From Cymbidium sinense (lineage: Eukaryota > Streptophyta > Magnoliopsida > Asparagales > Orchidaceae): a stretch of DNA of 64,000 nucleotides. Numbering within the stretch: the stretch's first letter is position 1; every line of letters begins with the position of its first letter. Location of the stretch: the NCBI GenBank assembly GCA_021442155.1, contig CM038214.1:48366703-48430702 (forward strand), given 5' to 3'. Shown piece by piece: positions 47,148-59,710 of the stretch. The notes beneath the pieces were generated by a model. The model was given only the letters and a program-made list of their open reading frames with translations, was not told the DNA's origin and did no database searches. The position numbers and the translations under genes are program-made.

Positions 47148-50100
47148 AGGATTTAGAGTTAGTTTAGGGTTTATGGTTTGGGGTTCAGGGTTATGGTCTT
47201 GGGTTTAGGGTTTAAGATTATAGGTTTTAAGGTTTAGGGTTTAAAATTGTAAGTTTTAAGGTTCGGCCCCTTCTTAGGATTTACTGTTTAGGGTTTTAGG
47301 GTTTAAGGTTTTTGGTTTTGGATTTAGGGTTTTAGGGTTTAGGTTTTAGGGTTTATGGCTTAGGGTTTACGATTTGGGGTTTGGGGTTTAGGGTTTTAGG
47401 GTTTAGGTTTATAGGTTTAGGGTTTAGGGATATTTTTAAATTAAGTAAAATGATAAGTTTAGATTTATTTAGTTTATTTATTTATTATTCTTATCTAGGT
47501 TTATTTTTTATTTTTATTTAGTTTAGTTTATTTATTTTAGTTTAGGTTTATTGTTTTTAGTTTCCTTTTTAGGTTCAGATTTATTTTTTAGTTGAGTTTT
47601 ATTTTTATTTTATTTTTAAGGTTTAGGTTTTTTTAATTTTTATTTTTAGGTTTAGGTTTCAGTTTTTATTTTATTTTTATAGGTTTAGGTTTTATATTTT
47701 TATTTTAGGTTTACTTTTAGGTTTTATTTTTTAGTTTAGGTTTAGGTATATTTTTAGTTTATTTTATTTTATTTAATTTTTATTTAGGTTTAGTTTTAAT
47801 TTATTTTAGTTTAGTTTATTTTAGTTTAGGTTTAGGTTTACTTTATTTTGTTTATTTTAATTTTATTTTAGGTTTATGTTTTTTTATTTTATTTTTATTT
47901 TATTTAAATTTTATTTTTTTATTAATTTTTTGGTTTTATTTTTAGGTTTACTTTTTAGGTTTAGGTTTAGGTTTTTATTTAGTTCTTATTTTACTTTATT
48001 TTAGGTTTATTTTATTTTTATTTTATGTTTAGTTTTTATTTTATTTAGGTTTTTTATTATTATGTTTTGATCCAAGGTTTATTTTATTTTTAGTTTAGGT
48101 TTTATTTATTTCATTTAGTTTATTTTAATTTTTTATTTTATTTTATTTTGTAGGTTTAGGTTAAATTTTAGTTTAGGTTTTATTTTATTTTATTTTATTT
48201 AGTTTTATGTTTATTTATTTATTTATTATTAAGTTTTATTTAATTTATGTTTAGGTTTTAGGTTTTAATGGTTGGAGCTTAGGGTTTAGGGTTAGGGTTT
48301 GTGGGTTTAAGGTCAGGGTTGGGGTGGCCCAGGTAGGTTTAGTGTCAGTGTTTGGTTTAGCCAGTGGTCAGGGCCAGGTTTTCAGGGTTGGTTTAGTTTC
48401 ATAGTTTCACCTTTTAGGGTTTGTGGAGGGATTTAAGGTCATAGGGGTAGGGAGTTTAGGGTTTAAGGCCCAGGCAGAGGGCCTTTTAGATCTGTGCATC
48501 CGCCTGCATATAGTGGTGGGTTTTGTGATCAGGGTTAGTTTTAGGGTTTAGGGTTTGAATTAAGCAAATGCAGGTAGGTTTATTTAGTTTATTTTTTATT
48601 TATTTTAGTTTATTTTACTTTTTATTTTTATTTTGGTTTATTTTTTATTTTTATTTAGTTTAGTTTATTTATTTCATGTTTATTTATTTTAGTTTAGGTA
48701 TTTTCATTTTGTTTATTTTTAAGGTTTAGATTTTGGTTTATGCTTACTTTATAGTTTAATTTTAGTTCTATCTAATTTTTTATTTTTAGGTGTAGGTTTA
48801 TATTTTTATTTTACTTTTTTAGGCTTTCAATTTAGGTTTTATTTTATGTTTATTTTTAGGTTTATTTTCTAGTTTAGGATTAGGTTTATTTTTAGTTGAT
48901 TTTATATTATCTAGTTTAGGGTTTAGGTTTAGTTTATTTTTGGTTTAGGTTTAGATTTTATTCATTTTAATTTAGTTTATTTTAGTTTAGGTTATATTTA
49001 TTTTACTTTAGGGTTTAGGGGTTTAGGGTCCCAAGAAGTTTAAAAGCCCAGGATTTTGGGAGGGTGGTGGGTAAGTGGGGTTTGGGCTCAGGGTTAGGTC
49101 ATAAGTTTTAGGCCTGAGGAGGGTCAGGATCAGGTGGCTCTGCTAATCTGCCATTTTCCAGGTTTAGGCTCAGTGGCATGCGCCTAGGGTTTAGGGCTTG
49201 TGCCTAGGGCTTCAGGCCTAGGAGCCAGGCTCTAGTGGCCTTAGGGCTCAGGATCAAAAGCTCAGGATTTAGGGTTTGGATTTTGCCTTTCAAAAAAATC
49301 AAGAAACCCATGTAGGCTCAGCTCATTTCATTTATTTTATTTCAGTTTATCTCTTATTTAGATTTATTTTCTTTCATTTTATTTAGTTTTATTTTATTTT
49401 ATTTTAGGTTTTTATTTTATTTTATTTCTAAGTTTTAGGTTTAGGGTTTATGCTTATTTCTTTAGTTTAGCTTCATTTTTATTTAATTTTAGTTTAGATT
49501 TTATTTTATTTTAAGTGTAGGTTTAGGTTTTTTTTTTTGGTTTAGGTTTTAGATTTTACTTTTTTAGTTTAGGTTTAGGTTTATTTTTATTTTATTTTAT
49601 TTTATTTTTTTTAGTTTATGGTTTAGGTTTAGGTTATATTTATTTTAGTTTAGTTTATTTTTGTTAGGTTTAAGTTTATTTTATTATATTTATCTTAGGT
49701 TTAGTTTTTTTTAGCTTATAGTTTAGGTTTTATTTTTTATTTATTTATATAATTATTTATATATTTTATTTTTAGGTTTATTTTTAGGTTTAAGTTTTTA
49801 TTAAATTTTTAATTTATTTTATTTTAAATTTTTTTATTTTTAATTTATGTTTAGTTTTTATTTTATTTTAGTTTTTTTATTTTTATGTTTGTTCTAGCTT
49901 TTTAAATTAGTTTAGGTTTTTATTTATTTTATTTTAGTTTAATTTTTGTTTTTTATTTTAATTTATATTCACATTTAGGTTTAGGTTTAAGTTTAGGTTT
50001 TCATTTAGGTTTTAGTTTAAGTTTTTATTTTTATTTTATTTTATTATTTTATTTAGGTTAAAGTTTTCTATTTATTTTATTTTTAGGTTTTATTGAGTTT

Positions 50101-51423
50101 AGGTTTCTAGATTCTTAGGGTTTAGGTTTAGGGTTTAGGGTTGTAAGTTTTATTATTTAGGGTTTAGGGTTTAGGATTTAGGATTTTAATGTTTATGATT
50201 TATGGCTTAGGGTTATAGGTTTAGGGTTCATGGTTTAGGGTTTAGGGTTTTGTGTTAGTTTTAGGGTTTAGGGTTAAGTTTTTTTCTTTTTTTATTTTTT
50301 ATTTTTGTTTTTTAATTCTATTTAATTATGTAAACTTGTAGGTTTAGTTTTATTTAGTTTATTTTTATTTAGTTTAGTTTATTTTATTTTTTTATTTTAT
50401 TTAGGTTTATTTTTAATTTTATTTAGTTTAGTTTATTTATTTTAGGTTTACTTATTTTAGCTTAGGTTTTTTATTTTAGTTTATTTTTTGGATTTAAGTT
50501 TAGGTTTAGGTTTATGTTTTAGTTTAGTTTTATTTTTATTTTATTTTTTAGGTTTAAGTATTATTTTTTATTTTTAGGTTTAGGTTTTAGGATTTTATTT
50601 AAGGTTTATTTTTAGGTTTGATTTTTTAGTTTAGGTTTAGGATTATTTTTTTATTTTATTTTATTTTAAGGTTTAGGTTTTGGTTTAGGTTTAGTTTATT
50701 TTGTTTAGGTTCAGGTTTTTTTATTTATTTTTATTTTGTTTAATTTAGTTTAGGTTTAGGTTTATTTTATTATTATTTTAGGGTTAGTTTTTTTTTCAAG
50801 TTTAGGGTTTAGATATTATTTTTTATTTATTTTTAAGTTTATTTTTTCAGGTTGGGTTTTTATTTAGTTTTTATTTTATTTTATTTGAGGTTTATTTTTT
50901 ATTTTACGTTGATTTTATTTTTATTTTCAATTTAGTTTTTATTTTATTTAGGTTTTTTATTTTTTAATTTAGTATAGTTTTTATTTATTTTATTTTATTT
51001 TAATTTTTGTTTTATATTTTTTTACATTTAGGTTTAGGTTTTAGTTTAGGTATTTATTTTATTTTATTTTTTTAATATTTTATTTTGGTTTAGGTTTATT
51101 TATTTATTTTATTTTTTAGGTTTTCATATTTTAGGTTTTAGTTTTTTAGGGCATGTTTTAGCATTTAGGGTTTGTGGGGGTTGAGGGTTTAGAGTTTAGG
51201 GTTTGGGGTTTAGGGTTTAGGGTTTAGGGATTAGGGATTAGGGTTTAGGGTTTACGATTTAGGGTTTAGGTTTTAGGGTTTAAGGTTTAGCGTTTAGGGT
51301 TTTAGGGTTTAGGGTTTAGGGTTTAGGCTTTTTTAGGGTTCAGGGTTTCAGGTTTAAGTATTATGGTTTAGGTTTTAGTTTTAGGGTTCAAGTTTTCATT
51401 TAGGGTTTAGGGTTTTCAGTTTT
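47148..51423 (+). repeat. Telomere-type array between GRP copies 2 and 3
   Basis: Four T-rich blocks, each opened by a spacer tag (47,433, 48,555, 49,291, 50,321), with no GRP tail between the first three and canonical TTTAGGG blocks at 47,150-47,425, 50,100-50,275 and 51,130-51,420. Two stretches, 48,280-48,555 and 49,010-49,290, stand where canonical blocks should be. They contain many C-bearing, non-telomeric words (ccagg, ggccc, cctagg). Confidence 0.8.
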
Positions 51424-51891
51424 TTTTAACATAGAACAAAATCAATTTCAAAATTTCTTCGATTTCATCAACCAAGTAACACACCAAGTTTTCTAAGACA
51501 CAAGCGATGACATAGATAAAAAATGAGTAAATAACACTAGATAACTAGAATCATCTCTACTATAAAGACATAGTTCAATAAGTAGCGGATCGGATCGGTC
51601 GTTCTTCAGTTTCTTCAGTTCTCATCAAAACCACCCTGGCCTCTCGAGTAGTAAGATCAACCATCATATCCTCAAGCTCTCCCTCCACCACCACCATGGT
51701 TGTAACCTCCGTCGCTCATCCCGCTCCATAACCACCACTACTCTGACCACCACCTCCATATCCACCACCACCTCTAGATCCCCCACCACCAATGTCATAA
51801 CCGGCGCCTTCGCCTTCGCCTTCGCCTCCACTTCCAGATCTTGACTGAGCCTGGTTGACGGTGATCCTCCTACTGTCAAGGTTCTGACCAT
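51424..51891 (-). pseudogene. GRP tail copy 3
   Basis: In minus sense it begins AATGGTCAGAACC and reads NGQNLDSRRITVNQAQSRSG, keeping the glutamine that is a stop in copies 2, 8 and 9. A GE/GA-rich expansion (GEGEGEGAGYD) and GGGGSRGGGGYGGG follow, then a stop or shift near 51,720. The 3' UTR is complete to 'gttctatgttaaaaaa'. Confidence 0.85.
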
Positions 51892-54077
51892 TCTTAGGGT
51901 TTAGGTTTATTAAGTTTTAGGGTTTAAGTTTATTTTTTAATTTATCTAGTTACTTTAAGTTTATGTTTAGGTTTTGGGGTTTAGGATTTAGAGTTTAGGG
52001 TTTTATAATTAATGCTTTAATGCTTTAGGGTTTAAGGTTAGGGTTTAAGGTTTAGGATTTCGGGGTTTAGTGTTTAGGGTTATGGTTTAGGGTTTAGGGT
52101 TTAGTGTTTAGGCTTTAGGGTTTAGGGTTTTAAATGTTTAGGGTTATGGGTTAGCTTAGGGTTTAAGGTTAGTTTGGGGTTTAGGATTTATGGTTTAAGG
52201 TTTTTAAGGTTTAGGGTTAGTTTAGAGTTTAGGGTTTAGGGTTTAGGGTTTAGATTAAGCCAGGATTGGGATTTAAGGTTTAGGTTTAGGTTTAGGTTTA
52301 GGGTTAGGGTTTAGGGTGTGGTTTAGGGTTTTGGGTTTAGGGCCTTTAGGGTTTAGTGTGATTTAGGGTTGGCCTAGGGTCCGGGTTTAGGGCTTTTTTT
52401 AAATTATGTAAACCGACAGGTTTAGGTTTATTTAGTTTATTTCATCTATATTTTATTTATTTTAGTTTATTTTATTTTTTATTTTTATTTAGGTTTATTT
52501 TTTATTTTTATTTAGCTTAGTTTATTTATTTTAGGTTTTTTTATTTTAGTTTAGGTTCTTTATTTCAGTTTATTTTTTAGTTTTAGGTTTAGGTTTATGT
52601 TTATTTTTTAGTTTAGTTTTATTTTTATTTTATTTTATAGGTTTAGGTTTTATTTTTTATTTTTTTATTTAAGTTTAGTTTTTCATTTTATTTTTTTAGG
52701 TTTAGGGTTTAAGGTTAGGGTTAGGGTTTAGGGTTTAGCATTTAGGGTATAAGGTTTAGGGTTAGTTTATGGTGTAGGGTTTATGGTTTAGGGTTTTTTT
52801 AGGATTTATGATTTAGGGTTTAGGGTTTAGAGTTGTAGGTTTAGGGTTTAGGGTTAATTATAAGGATTAGGGTTAGGGTTTTTTCTTATTATTTTTATTA
52901 TTTTGTTTTTTTATTCTTTTTTAATTAAGGAAACTCATAGGTTTAGTTTTATTTAGTTTATTTTTTTATTTAGGTTTATTTTTATTATTATTTAGTTTAG
53001 TTTATTTATTTTAGTTTATTTATTTTAGCTTAGGTTTTTATTTTGGTTTACTTTTTAGATTTAGGTTTAGGTTTAGGTTTACATTTTAGTTTAATTTTAT
53101 TTTTATTTTATTATTTAAGTTTAGGTATTATTATTTATTTTTAGATTTAGGTTTACATTTTATGTTTTTATTTAAGGTTTATTTTTAGGTTTTATTTTTT
53201 AATTTAGGTTTAGGTTTATTTTTAGTTTATTTTATTTTATTTAGGGTTTAGGTTTAGGTTTAGGTTTAGTTTATTTTAGGTTTAGATTTAGGTTGTTTAG
53301 TATAATTTAGTTTAGGTTTAGGTTTATTTTATTTTTATTTTACATTTATGTTTTTTTTAGTTTAGGGTTTAGGTTTTACTTTTTGTTTATTTTTAGGTTT
53401 ATTTTTTTAGGTTTACATTTTTATTTTGTTTTTATATTTTGAATTTTAGGTTTATTTTATTTTTATTTTTGGTTTATTTTCTTTTTATTTTAGGTTTATT
53501 TTTTTAGGTTTACGTTTTTATTTTATTTTTATATTTTGAATTTTAGGTTTATTTTATACTTATTTTTGGTTTATTTTCTTTTCTTTTGGTTTAATTTTTA
53601 TTTTATTTAGGTTTTTTATTTTTTTAGTTTAGTTTAGGATTTTATTTATTTTATTTAATTTTTTTTTAATTTTTTATTTTATTTTCTTTTTAGATTTATG
53701 TTTAAGTTTAGGTTTCAGTTTAGGTCTTTATTTTATTTTATTTTTTATTTTATTTTAGTTTAGGTTTCTAAATTTATTTTATTTTTAGGCTTTTTTAGGT
53801 TTAGCTTTTTAGCTTTTTAGGATCTAGGGTCTAGGGTTTAGGGTTTACGGTTAGTTGAGGGTTTAGGGTTTAGGGTTTAAGGTTTAGGGTTTAGGGTTTA
53901 GGGTTTAGGGTTTAGGGTCTAGAGTTTGGGGTTTTAGGGTTTAGTGTTTAGGGTTTAGGGTTTAGGGTTTAGGGTTTTTAGGATTTTTGGGTTTTGAGTT
54001 TCAGGTTTAAGGTTTAGGATTTATGTTTTAGGTTTAGGGTTCAAGTTTATATTTAAGGTTTAGGGTTTTTGGTTTTT
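51892..54077 (+). repeat. Telomere-type array between GRP copies 3 and 4
   Basis: Canonical and near-canonical TTTAGGG at 51,960-52,390, tag at 52,396, T-rich block to about 52,700. A short unit with tag at 52,921 and T-rich block to about 53,810 follows, then some of the cleanest TTTAGGG runs of the window (53,840-53,985). Confidence 0.85.
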
Positions 54078-54550
54078 TTTAACATAGAACAAATTCAGAT
54101 TCAACATTTCTTCTTTTTGATTTCATCAACCAAGTAACACACCAAGTTTTCTAAGGAACAAGCGATGACATAAATCAAAAATGAGCATGCATAGAGCAAT
54201 TAAAAAACCCTAGATAACTAGAATCATCTCTACTGTAAAGATGTAGTTTTATAAGCAGTAGATCGGATCGGGCGTACTTCAGATTCTTCAATTCTGATCA
54301 AAACCACCCCGGCCACTCAAGTAGCGAGATCCACCATCAAATCCTCGATCTCTCCCTCGCCACCATGGGTAACCTCTCCGCTCCCTCCCTCGTAACCACC
54401 ACTCGACCACTTGCCTCAATATCCACTAGCACCTCTAGATCCCCCACCAACACTATGATAACCTCCACCTCTGCCTTTGCCTCCACAACTAGATCTAGAT
54501 TGAGCATTGTTGACAGTGATGTTCCTACCGTCAAGGTTCTGCCCATTCTT
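54078..54550 (-). pseudogene. GRP tail copy 4
   Basis: In minus sense it reads NGQNLDGRNITVNNAQSRSS then a glycine-rich part (GGGSRGASGY) and the usual 3' UTR. It is one of the least damaged 5' ends, but the stop and frame are not maintained. The 64-codon plus frame and 69-codon minus frame here are in the wrong frames. Confidence 0.85.
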
Positions 54551-56612
54551 AGGGTTTAAGTTTATTTTTTAATTTATTTAGTTACTTTAGGTTTAGGTTT
54601 ATGGTTTTGGGTTTTGGGTTTAGGGTTAGGGTTTAAGATTTAGGGTTTAGGGTTTAGGGCTTAGCATTTTGAGTTTTAGGGTTTAGGGTTTAAGGTTATG
54701 GTTTAGGGTTTAGGGTTTAGGGTTTATGGTTTTAGGGCTTAGGGTTTTATGGTTTAGGGTTTAGGGTTTAGGGTTTAGGGTTTAGAGTTTAAGCTTTAGG
54801 GTTTAGGATTTTAAAGGTTTAGAGTTTAGCCTTAGCTTAAGGTTTAGGGTTAGTTTAGGGTTTAGGCTTTATGGTTTAAGGTTTTTGGGGATTAGAGTTT
54901 AGGGTTTAGGATTAGTTTAGGGTTTAGTGTTTAGGGTTTAGGGTTTAAGGTTAGGGTTAGGGTTTATGATTTAAGGTTTAGGGTTTAGGAGGGTGTAGAG
55001 TTTAGGTAGGGTTTTATAGGTAGGTTTAGGGTTTAGGGTTTAGTTTTTTTAATTATGAGTTTAGGTTTATTTAGTTTATTTAGTTTAGTTTTTATTTATT
55101 TTAGCTTTATTTATTTAGATTTATTTTTATTTTTACTTAGTTTAGTTTATTTATTTTAGGTTTATTTCTATTTTTACTTAGTTTAGTTTATTAATTTTAG
55201 GTTTATTTATTTTAGTTTATTTTTTAGGTTTAGGTTTTGGTTTATGTTTATTTTCTAGTTTAGTTTTATTTCTATTTTACTTTTTAGGTTTAGGTTTTAT
55301 TTTATTTTTGGGTTTAGGTTTAGTTTTTTATTTTATTTTTTAGGTTTAGGTTTTATGTTTTTATTTATGGTTTATTTTTAGGTTTTATTTTTTAGTCTAG
55401 GTTTTAGTTTATTTTTAGTCTATTTTATTTTATTTAGTTTAGGTTTAGGTTTAGTTTATCTTAGTTTAGTTTATTTAAATTTAGGTTTATGATTATTTTA
55501 TTTTGTTAATTTTATTTTTATTTTAAGTTCAGGTTTTTTTTAGTTTAGGGTTTAAGTTTTATTTTTTTATTTATTTTTAAGTTTATTTTTTAGGTTTAGG
55601 TTTGTATTTAGTTTTTAGTTTATTTTATTTTGGTTTATTTTATTTTTATTTTAGGTTTGGTTTTTTACTTTATTTAGTTATTTATTCCTAAGTTTATTTT
55701 ATTTTTTATGGTTGGTTTGGGTTTTTATTTATTTTATTTTACTTAATTTTTTTAGTTTATTTTATTAATTTTTAGGATTACATTTAGCTTCTAGTTCAAT
55801 TTTTATTTTATTTTATTTATGTTTAGGTTTTTATATATATATATTTTTTAAGGTTTTATTTAGTTTAGGCTTAGGTTTTTAGGTTTTTCGGTTTTTAGGG
55901 TTTAGGGTTTAGGGTTTAGGGTTTAGGGTTTAGGGTTTAATGTTTAGGCTTTAGGGTTTAGGGTCTTTAGGGTTTAGGTTTAGGGTTTATGGTGTAGTGT
56001 TTAAGGTTAGCTTAGGGTTTTTTTTAAAAAAAAATTAAATAAACTAGTAGGTTTAAGTTTTTTAATTTATTAATTTAATTTAATTTATTTTTTATTTTTT
56101 ATTTTTATTTAATTTTGTTTATTTATTTTAGTTTAGGTTTTTATTTTAGTTTATTTTTTAAGTTTAGGTTTATTTTTTAGTTGAGTTTTATTTTTATTTT
56201 ATTTTTTTGTTTAGGTTTAGGTTTATTTTTAGTTTATTTTATTTTATTTAGTTTAGGTTTAGGTTTAGGTTTAGTTTACTTTAGGTTTAGGTTTAGGTTT
56301 TATTTATTTTAGTTTGGGTTTTAGTTTATTTTATTTTATCTAAATTTATTCTTATTTTAGGTTTAGTTTTTTTTAAGTTTAAGGTTAAAGGTTTTTAAAG
56401 GTTTATTTTATTTTATTTTGTTTAGGTTTAGGTTTAAGTTTAGTTTACTTTAGGTTTAGATTTAGGTTTTATGTTTTGTAGTTTAGTTTACTTTAGTTTA
56501 GGTATATGTTTATTTTATTTTGTTTTACTTTATTTTTATTTTAGGTATATGTTTTTTTTTAGTTTAGGGTTTAGGGTTTAGAGTTATTTAGTTTAGGGTT
56601 TAGAGTTTTTTT
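54551..56612 (+). repeat. Telomere-type array between GRP copies 4 and 5
   Basis: Long near-canonical TTTAGGG tract (54,600-55,040), a short form of the tag at 55,044, T-rich block to 55,870, canonical run 55,890-55,945, tag at 56,020 and a second T-rich block to about 56,560. Confidence 0.85.
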
Positions 56613-56886
56613 ATGTTCTTCAGTTTCTCTAGTTCCCATCAGAACCACCCCCGCCTCTTGAGTAGCTGGTTCCGCCATCATATCCCCGATCTCTCTCTCT
56701 CTCTTTACCACCACCATGGTTGTAAGCTATGTCGCTCCTCCCACCTCCATAACCACCTTGCTACCACCTCCATATCCACACTCTAGGCCCCCATATGATA
56801 AGCGCCACCTCCCTTCGTCCATCACCAGATCTAGACTAAGCATGGTTGATGGTGTTGTTCATGCCGTCAAGGTTCTACCCATTCTT
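56613..56886 (-). pseudogene. GRP tail copy 5, without 3' UTR
   Basis: Only the exon part is present. It starts (plus coordinates) with 'gttcttcagtttctctagttc' directly after TTTAGGG-like words, so the ~230-bp UTR is missing. In minus sense the 5' end reads NGQNLDG with changes, INHA, then a stop. A CT-microsatellite (56,692-56,705) has expanded within it. Confidence 0.8.
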
Positions 56887-58734
56887 AGGGTTTAGGTTTA
56901 TTAGGTTTTAGGGTTGAGGTATATTTTTTAATCTATTTTATTACTTAAGGTTTAGGTTTAGGGTTATGGTTTAGTGTTTAGGATTTAGGGTTTTAGAGTT
57001 AACGCTTTTAAGGTTTAGGGTTTAGGGTTAGGGGTTAGGAGTTAGGGTTTAGTGTTTTAAGGTTCAAGGTTTAGGTTTTAAGTTTAGGGTTCGGGTTTCA
57101 GTTTAGGGTTAAGGGTTTAGGGTTTTTTAGGGTTTAGGGTTTCGGGTTAGTGGTTAGGGTTTAGGGTTTTTTAGGATTTAGGGTTTATGGTTTAGTGTTG
57201 TAGGTCTAAGGTTTTAGGGTTTAGGGTTTAGGGTTTAGTGCTGTAGGTTTAGGGTTAATTTTAGGGTTTAGAGTTTAGGGTTAGAGTTATTTATTTATTT
57301 ATTTATTTTATTATTTTTATAATTTTTTTCTAAAATTAGGTAAACAGGTAAGTTTGAGTTAATTTACTTTATTTTTTATTTTAGTTTATTTTCTTTTTTA
57401 TTTGGCTTTAGGTTTATTTTTTTATTTAGTTTAGTTTATTTTTTTGGTATTTTTATTTTAATTTATTTTTTATGTTTAGGTTTAGGTATTTATTTTATTT
57501 TTTTGGTTTAGGTTTTAGGTTTTAACTTTAGGTTTATTTTTAGGTTTTATTTTTTAGTTTAGGTTTAGGTTTATTTTTGGTTTATTTTATTTTATTTAGT
57601 TTAGGTTTAGGTTTTGGTTTAGTTTATTTTAGGTTAAGGTTTAGGTTTTATTTATTTTAGTTTTGTTTATTTTAGTTTAGGTTTAGCTTTATTTTATTTT
57701 TATTTTAGGTTTAGGTTATCTTTTTAGTTTAGGGTTTAGATTTTATTTTTTATTTATTTTTAGTTTTTATTTTTAGGTTTATTATTTAGGTTTCGATTTT
57801 TATTTATTTATTATTTTATCTTATTTAATGTTTATTTTTTTTTATTTTAGGTACCATTTATATTATATTTAGGTTTTTTATTTTTTAGTTTAGTTTAGGT
57901 TTTTATTTAGTTAATTTTAGTTTAGTTTGTATTTTTCTATTTTATTTTCTTTTGCAGTTTAGGTTTAGGTTTAGTATATGCTTTTATGTTATTTTATTTT
58001 TTTATTTTATTTTGGTTTAAATTTTTTATTTATTTTATTTTTACATTTTATTTAGTTTAGATTTAGACTTTTCGGTTTTTAGGGTTTGGGGTTTTTTTTT
58101 TTAGTTTAGGTTTTAGAGTTTAGGTTTTAGGATTTAGGGTTTAGGGTTTAGGGCTTTAGGGTTTAGGGTTTTTTTTTTTTAATATAGAACAAATTCAAAT
58201 TTAACATTTCTTATTTTGTTTATTTAGTTTTTTTGGTTTATTTTTATTTATTTTAGTTTATTTTATTTTTTATTTTTATTTATGTTTATTTTTTATTTTT
58301 TATTTTTTAGGTTAGTTTTTTAGGTTTAGGTTTTTATTTCATTTTTAATTTATTTTATTTTACATTTATTTTAGGTTTATTTTATTTTTATTTTACGTTT
58401 AGTTTTTATTTTATTTAGGTTTTTTATGTTTAGGTTTATTTTATTATTTAGTTTAGTTTAGGTTTTTATTTATTTTATTTTAAATTATTTTTATTAATTT
58501 ATTTTATTTTATTTGTAGGTATAGGTTTAAGTTTTAGTTTAGGTTTTTATTTTATATTTTATATTATTTTATTTAGGTTTAAGATATTTTATTTATTTTA
58601 TTTTTAGGGTTTAGGGTTTTAGGGGATAGGGTTGAGGATTTATGGTTTAGGGTTAAGGGTTTTTAGGGTTTAGGTTTTAGGTTTAGGGTTCATATTTTAG
58701 TTTAGGGTTTAGGGTTTTTGGTTTTTTTCTTAAG
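56887..58734 (+). repeat. Telomere-type array between GRP copies 5 and 7
   Basis: Canonical block 56,890-57,290, tag at 57,331, T-rich block to about 58,075, canonical block 58,080-58,170, another T-rich stretch 58,220-58,600 and a canonical block to 58,730. A ~38-bp scrap of GRP 3' UTR ('agaacaaattcaaatt', 'aacatttctt') lies at 58,180-58,218 without the rest, so one GRP tail has been almost wholly deleted. Confidence 0.8.
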
Positions 58735-59054
58735 GGAGAACAATTAAGATTCAACATTTCTTTTCTTTTGATTTCATCAAATAAGTAACACACCAAGTTT
58801 TCTAAGACATAAGCGACGACATAGATAAAAAAAATGAGCTTGCATAAAATCAAAACCCATGTTAAAGAATCGATCATTCTTTAGTTTCTCCCATTCCCGT
58901 TAGAATCACCCAGCCTCAAGTGGCGGATCATCATATCCCGATCTCTTGCCTTATGCTGCACCTTCACCACCCATATCCACCTCTATCCCCCACTATGCCA
59001 CCTTCATAAAAGAATGAGTCTAGTTAGATGTTGCCATCAAATGTTACCATCTTA
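58735..59054 (-). pseudogene. GRP tail copy 7, internally deleted
   Basis: The 3' UTR is nearly complete (58,735-58,880) but the exon part is reduced to about 170 bp with several deletions; the glycine-rich codons are largely lost. The 64-codon minus frame at 58,683-58,877 is UTR plus telomeric words, not a protein. Confidence 0.75.
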
Positions 59055-59250
59055 GTTTAGGTTTAGGTTTATTAGGTTTTAATTTAGGGTTTTATTTAGT
59101 TAATTAGGGGTTTAGGATTTTAGGTTTAAATTTTAGTTTAGGGTTTTAGGTTTAGGGTTTTTGGGGTTTAGGGTTTAGGTGTAGGTTTAGGTTTATGGTT
59201 TAGGTTTAGGGTTTAGGTTTTAGGTTTAGGGTTTAAGTTTTAAGTTTTAG
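59055..59250 (+). repeat. Short canonical TTTAGGG-like block
   Basis: About 200 bp of near-canonical repeats join copies 7 and 8 without a spacer tag or T-rich block. It is the shortest interval in the array. Confidence 0.8.
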
Positions 59251-59710
59251 TTTTTTTTTAATAGGTAACAAATTCATATTCAACATTTCTTCTTTTTGAT
59301 TTAATCAACCAAGTAGCACTCTAAGTTTTCTAAGACACAAGCGATGACATAGATAAAAAATGAGAAAATAAAAATCCTTAGATAAGTAGAACTATCTCTA
59401 CTATAAAGACAAAGTTCAATTAGCAGTAGATCAGATCGGTCGTTCTTGAGTTTCTCCAATTCCAATCAGAATCATGCTCGCCTCATGAGTAGCAGGATCC
59501 ACCATCATATCCCCAATCTCTCCCTCTACCACCACCGCAGCTGAACCCTCCGTCTCTTCTCCCACCTCCATAACCACCACTACTCTGACCACCACCTCTA
59601 GATCCCCCACCACCACTATGATAACTTCAGCCTCTGCCTTCACCTCCACCGCCATATCGAGTCTGAGCCTAGTTAGTGATGTTCCTGCCATCAAGGTTCT
59701 ACACATTCTT
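59251..59710 (-). pseudogene. GRP tail copy 8
   Basis: In minus sense: NV, stop, NLDGRNITN, stop, AQTRYGGGGEGRG, then SYHSGGGGSRGGG, QSSGGYGGGRRDGG, then GGGRGRDWGYDGGS and a TGA stop. The order of the glycine-rich modules is very clear in this copy. The 91-codon frame (59,431-59,706) is a neighbouring frame, rich in V and E because GGT/GGA codons are read out of phase. Confidence 0.85.

Noticed and set aside
46842..47156. 104-codon plus-strand frame rich in T, S and I
   Set aside because: It is antisense to the glycine-rich GRP tail; GGT/GGA codons read backwards give T, P and S codons.
59431..59706. 91-codon minus frame rich in V, E and M
   Set aside because: Correct strand but wrong phase of the GRP tail. 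The real phase gives GGGGSRGGG-type modules with stops.
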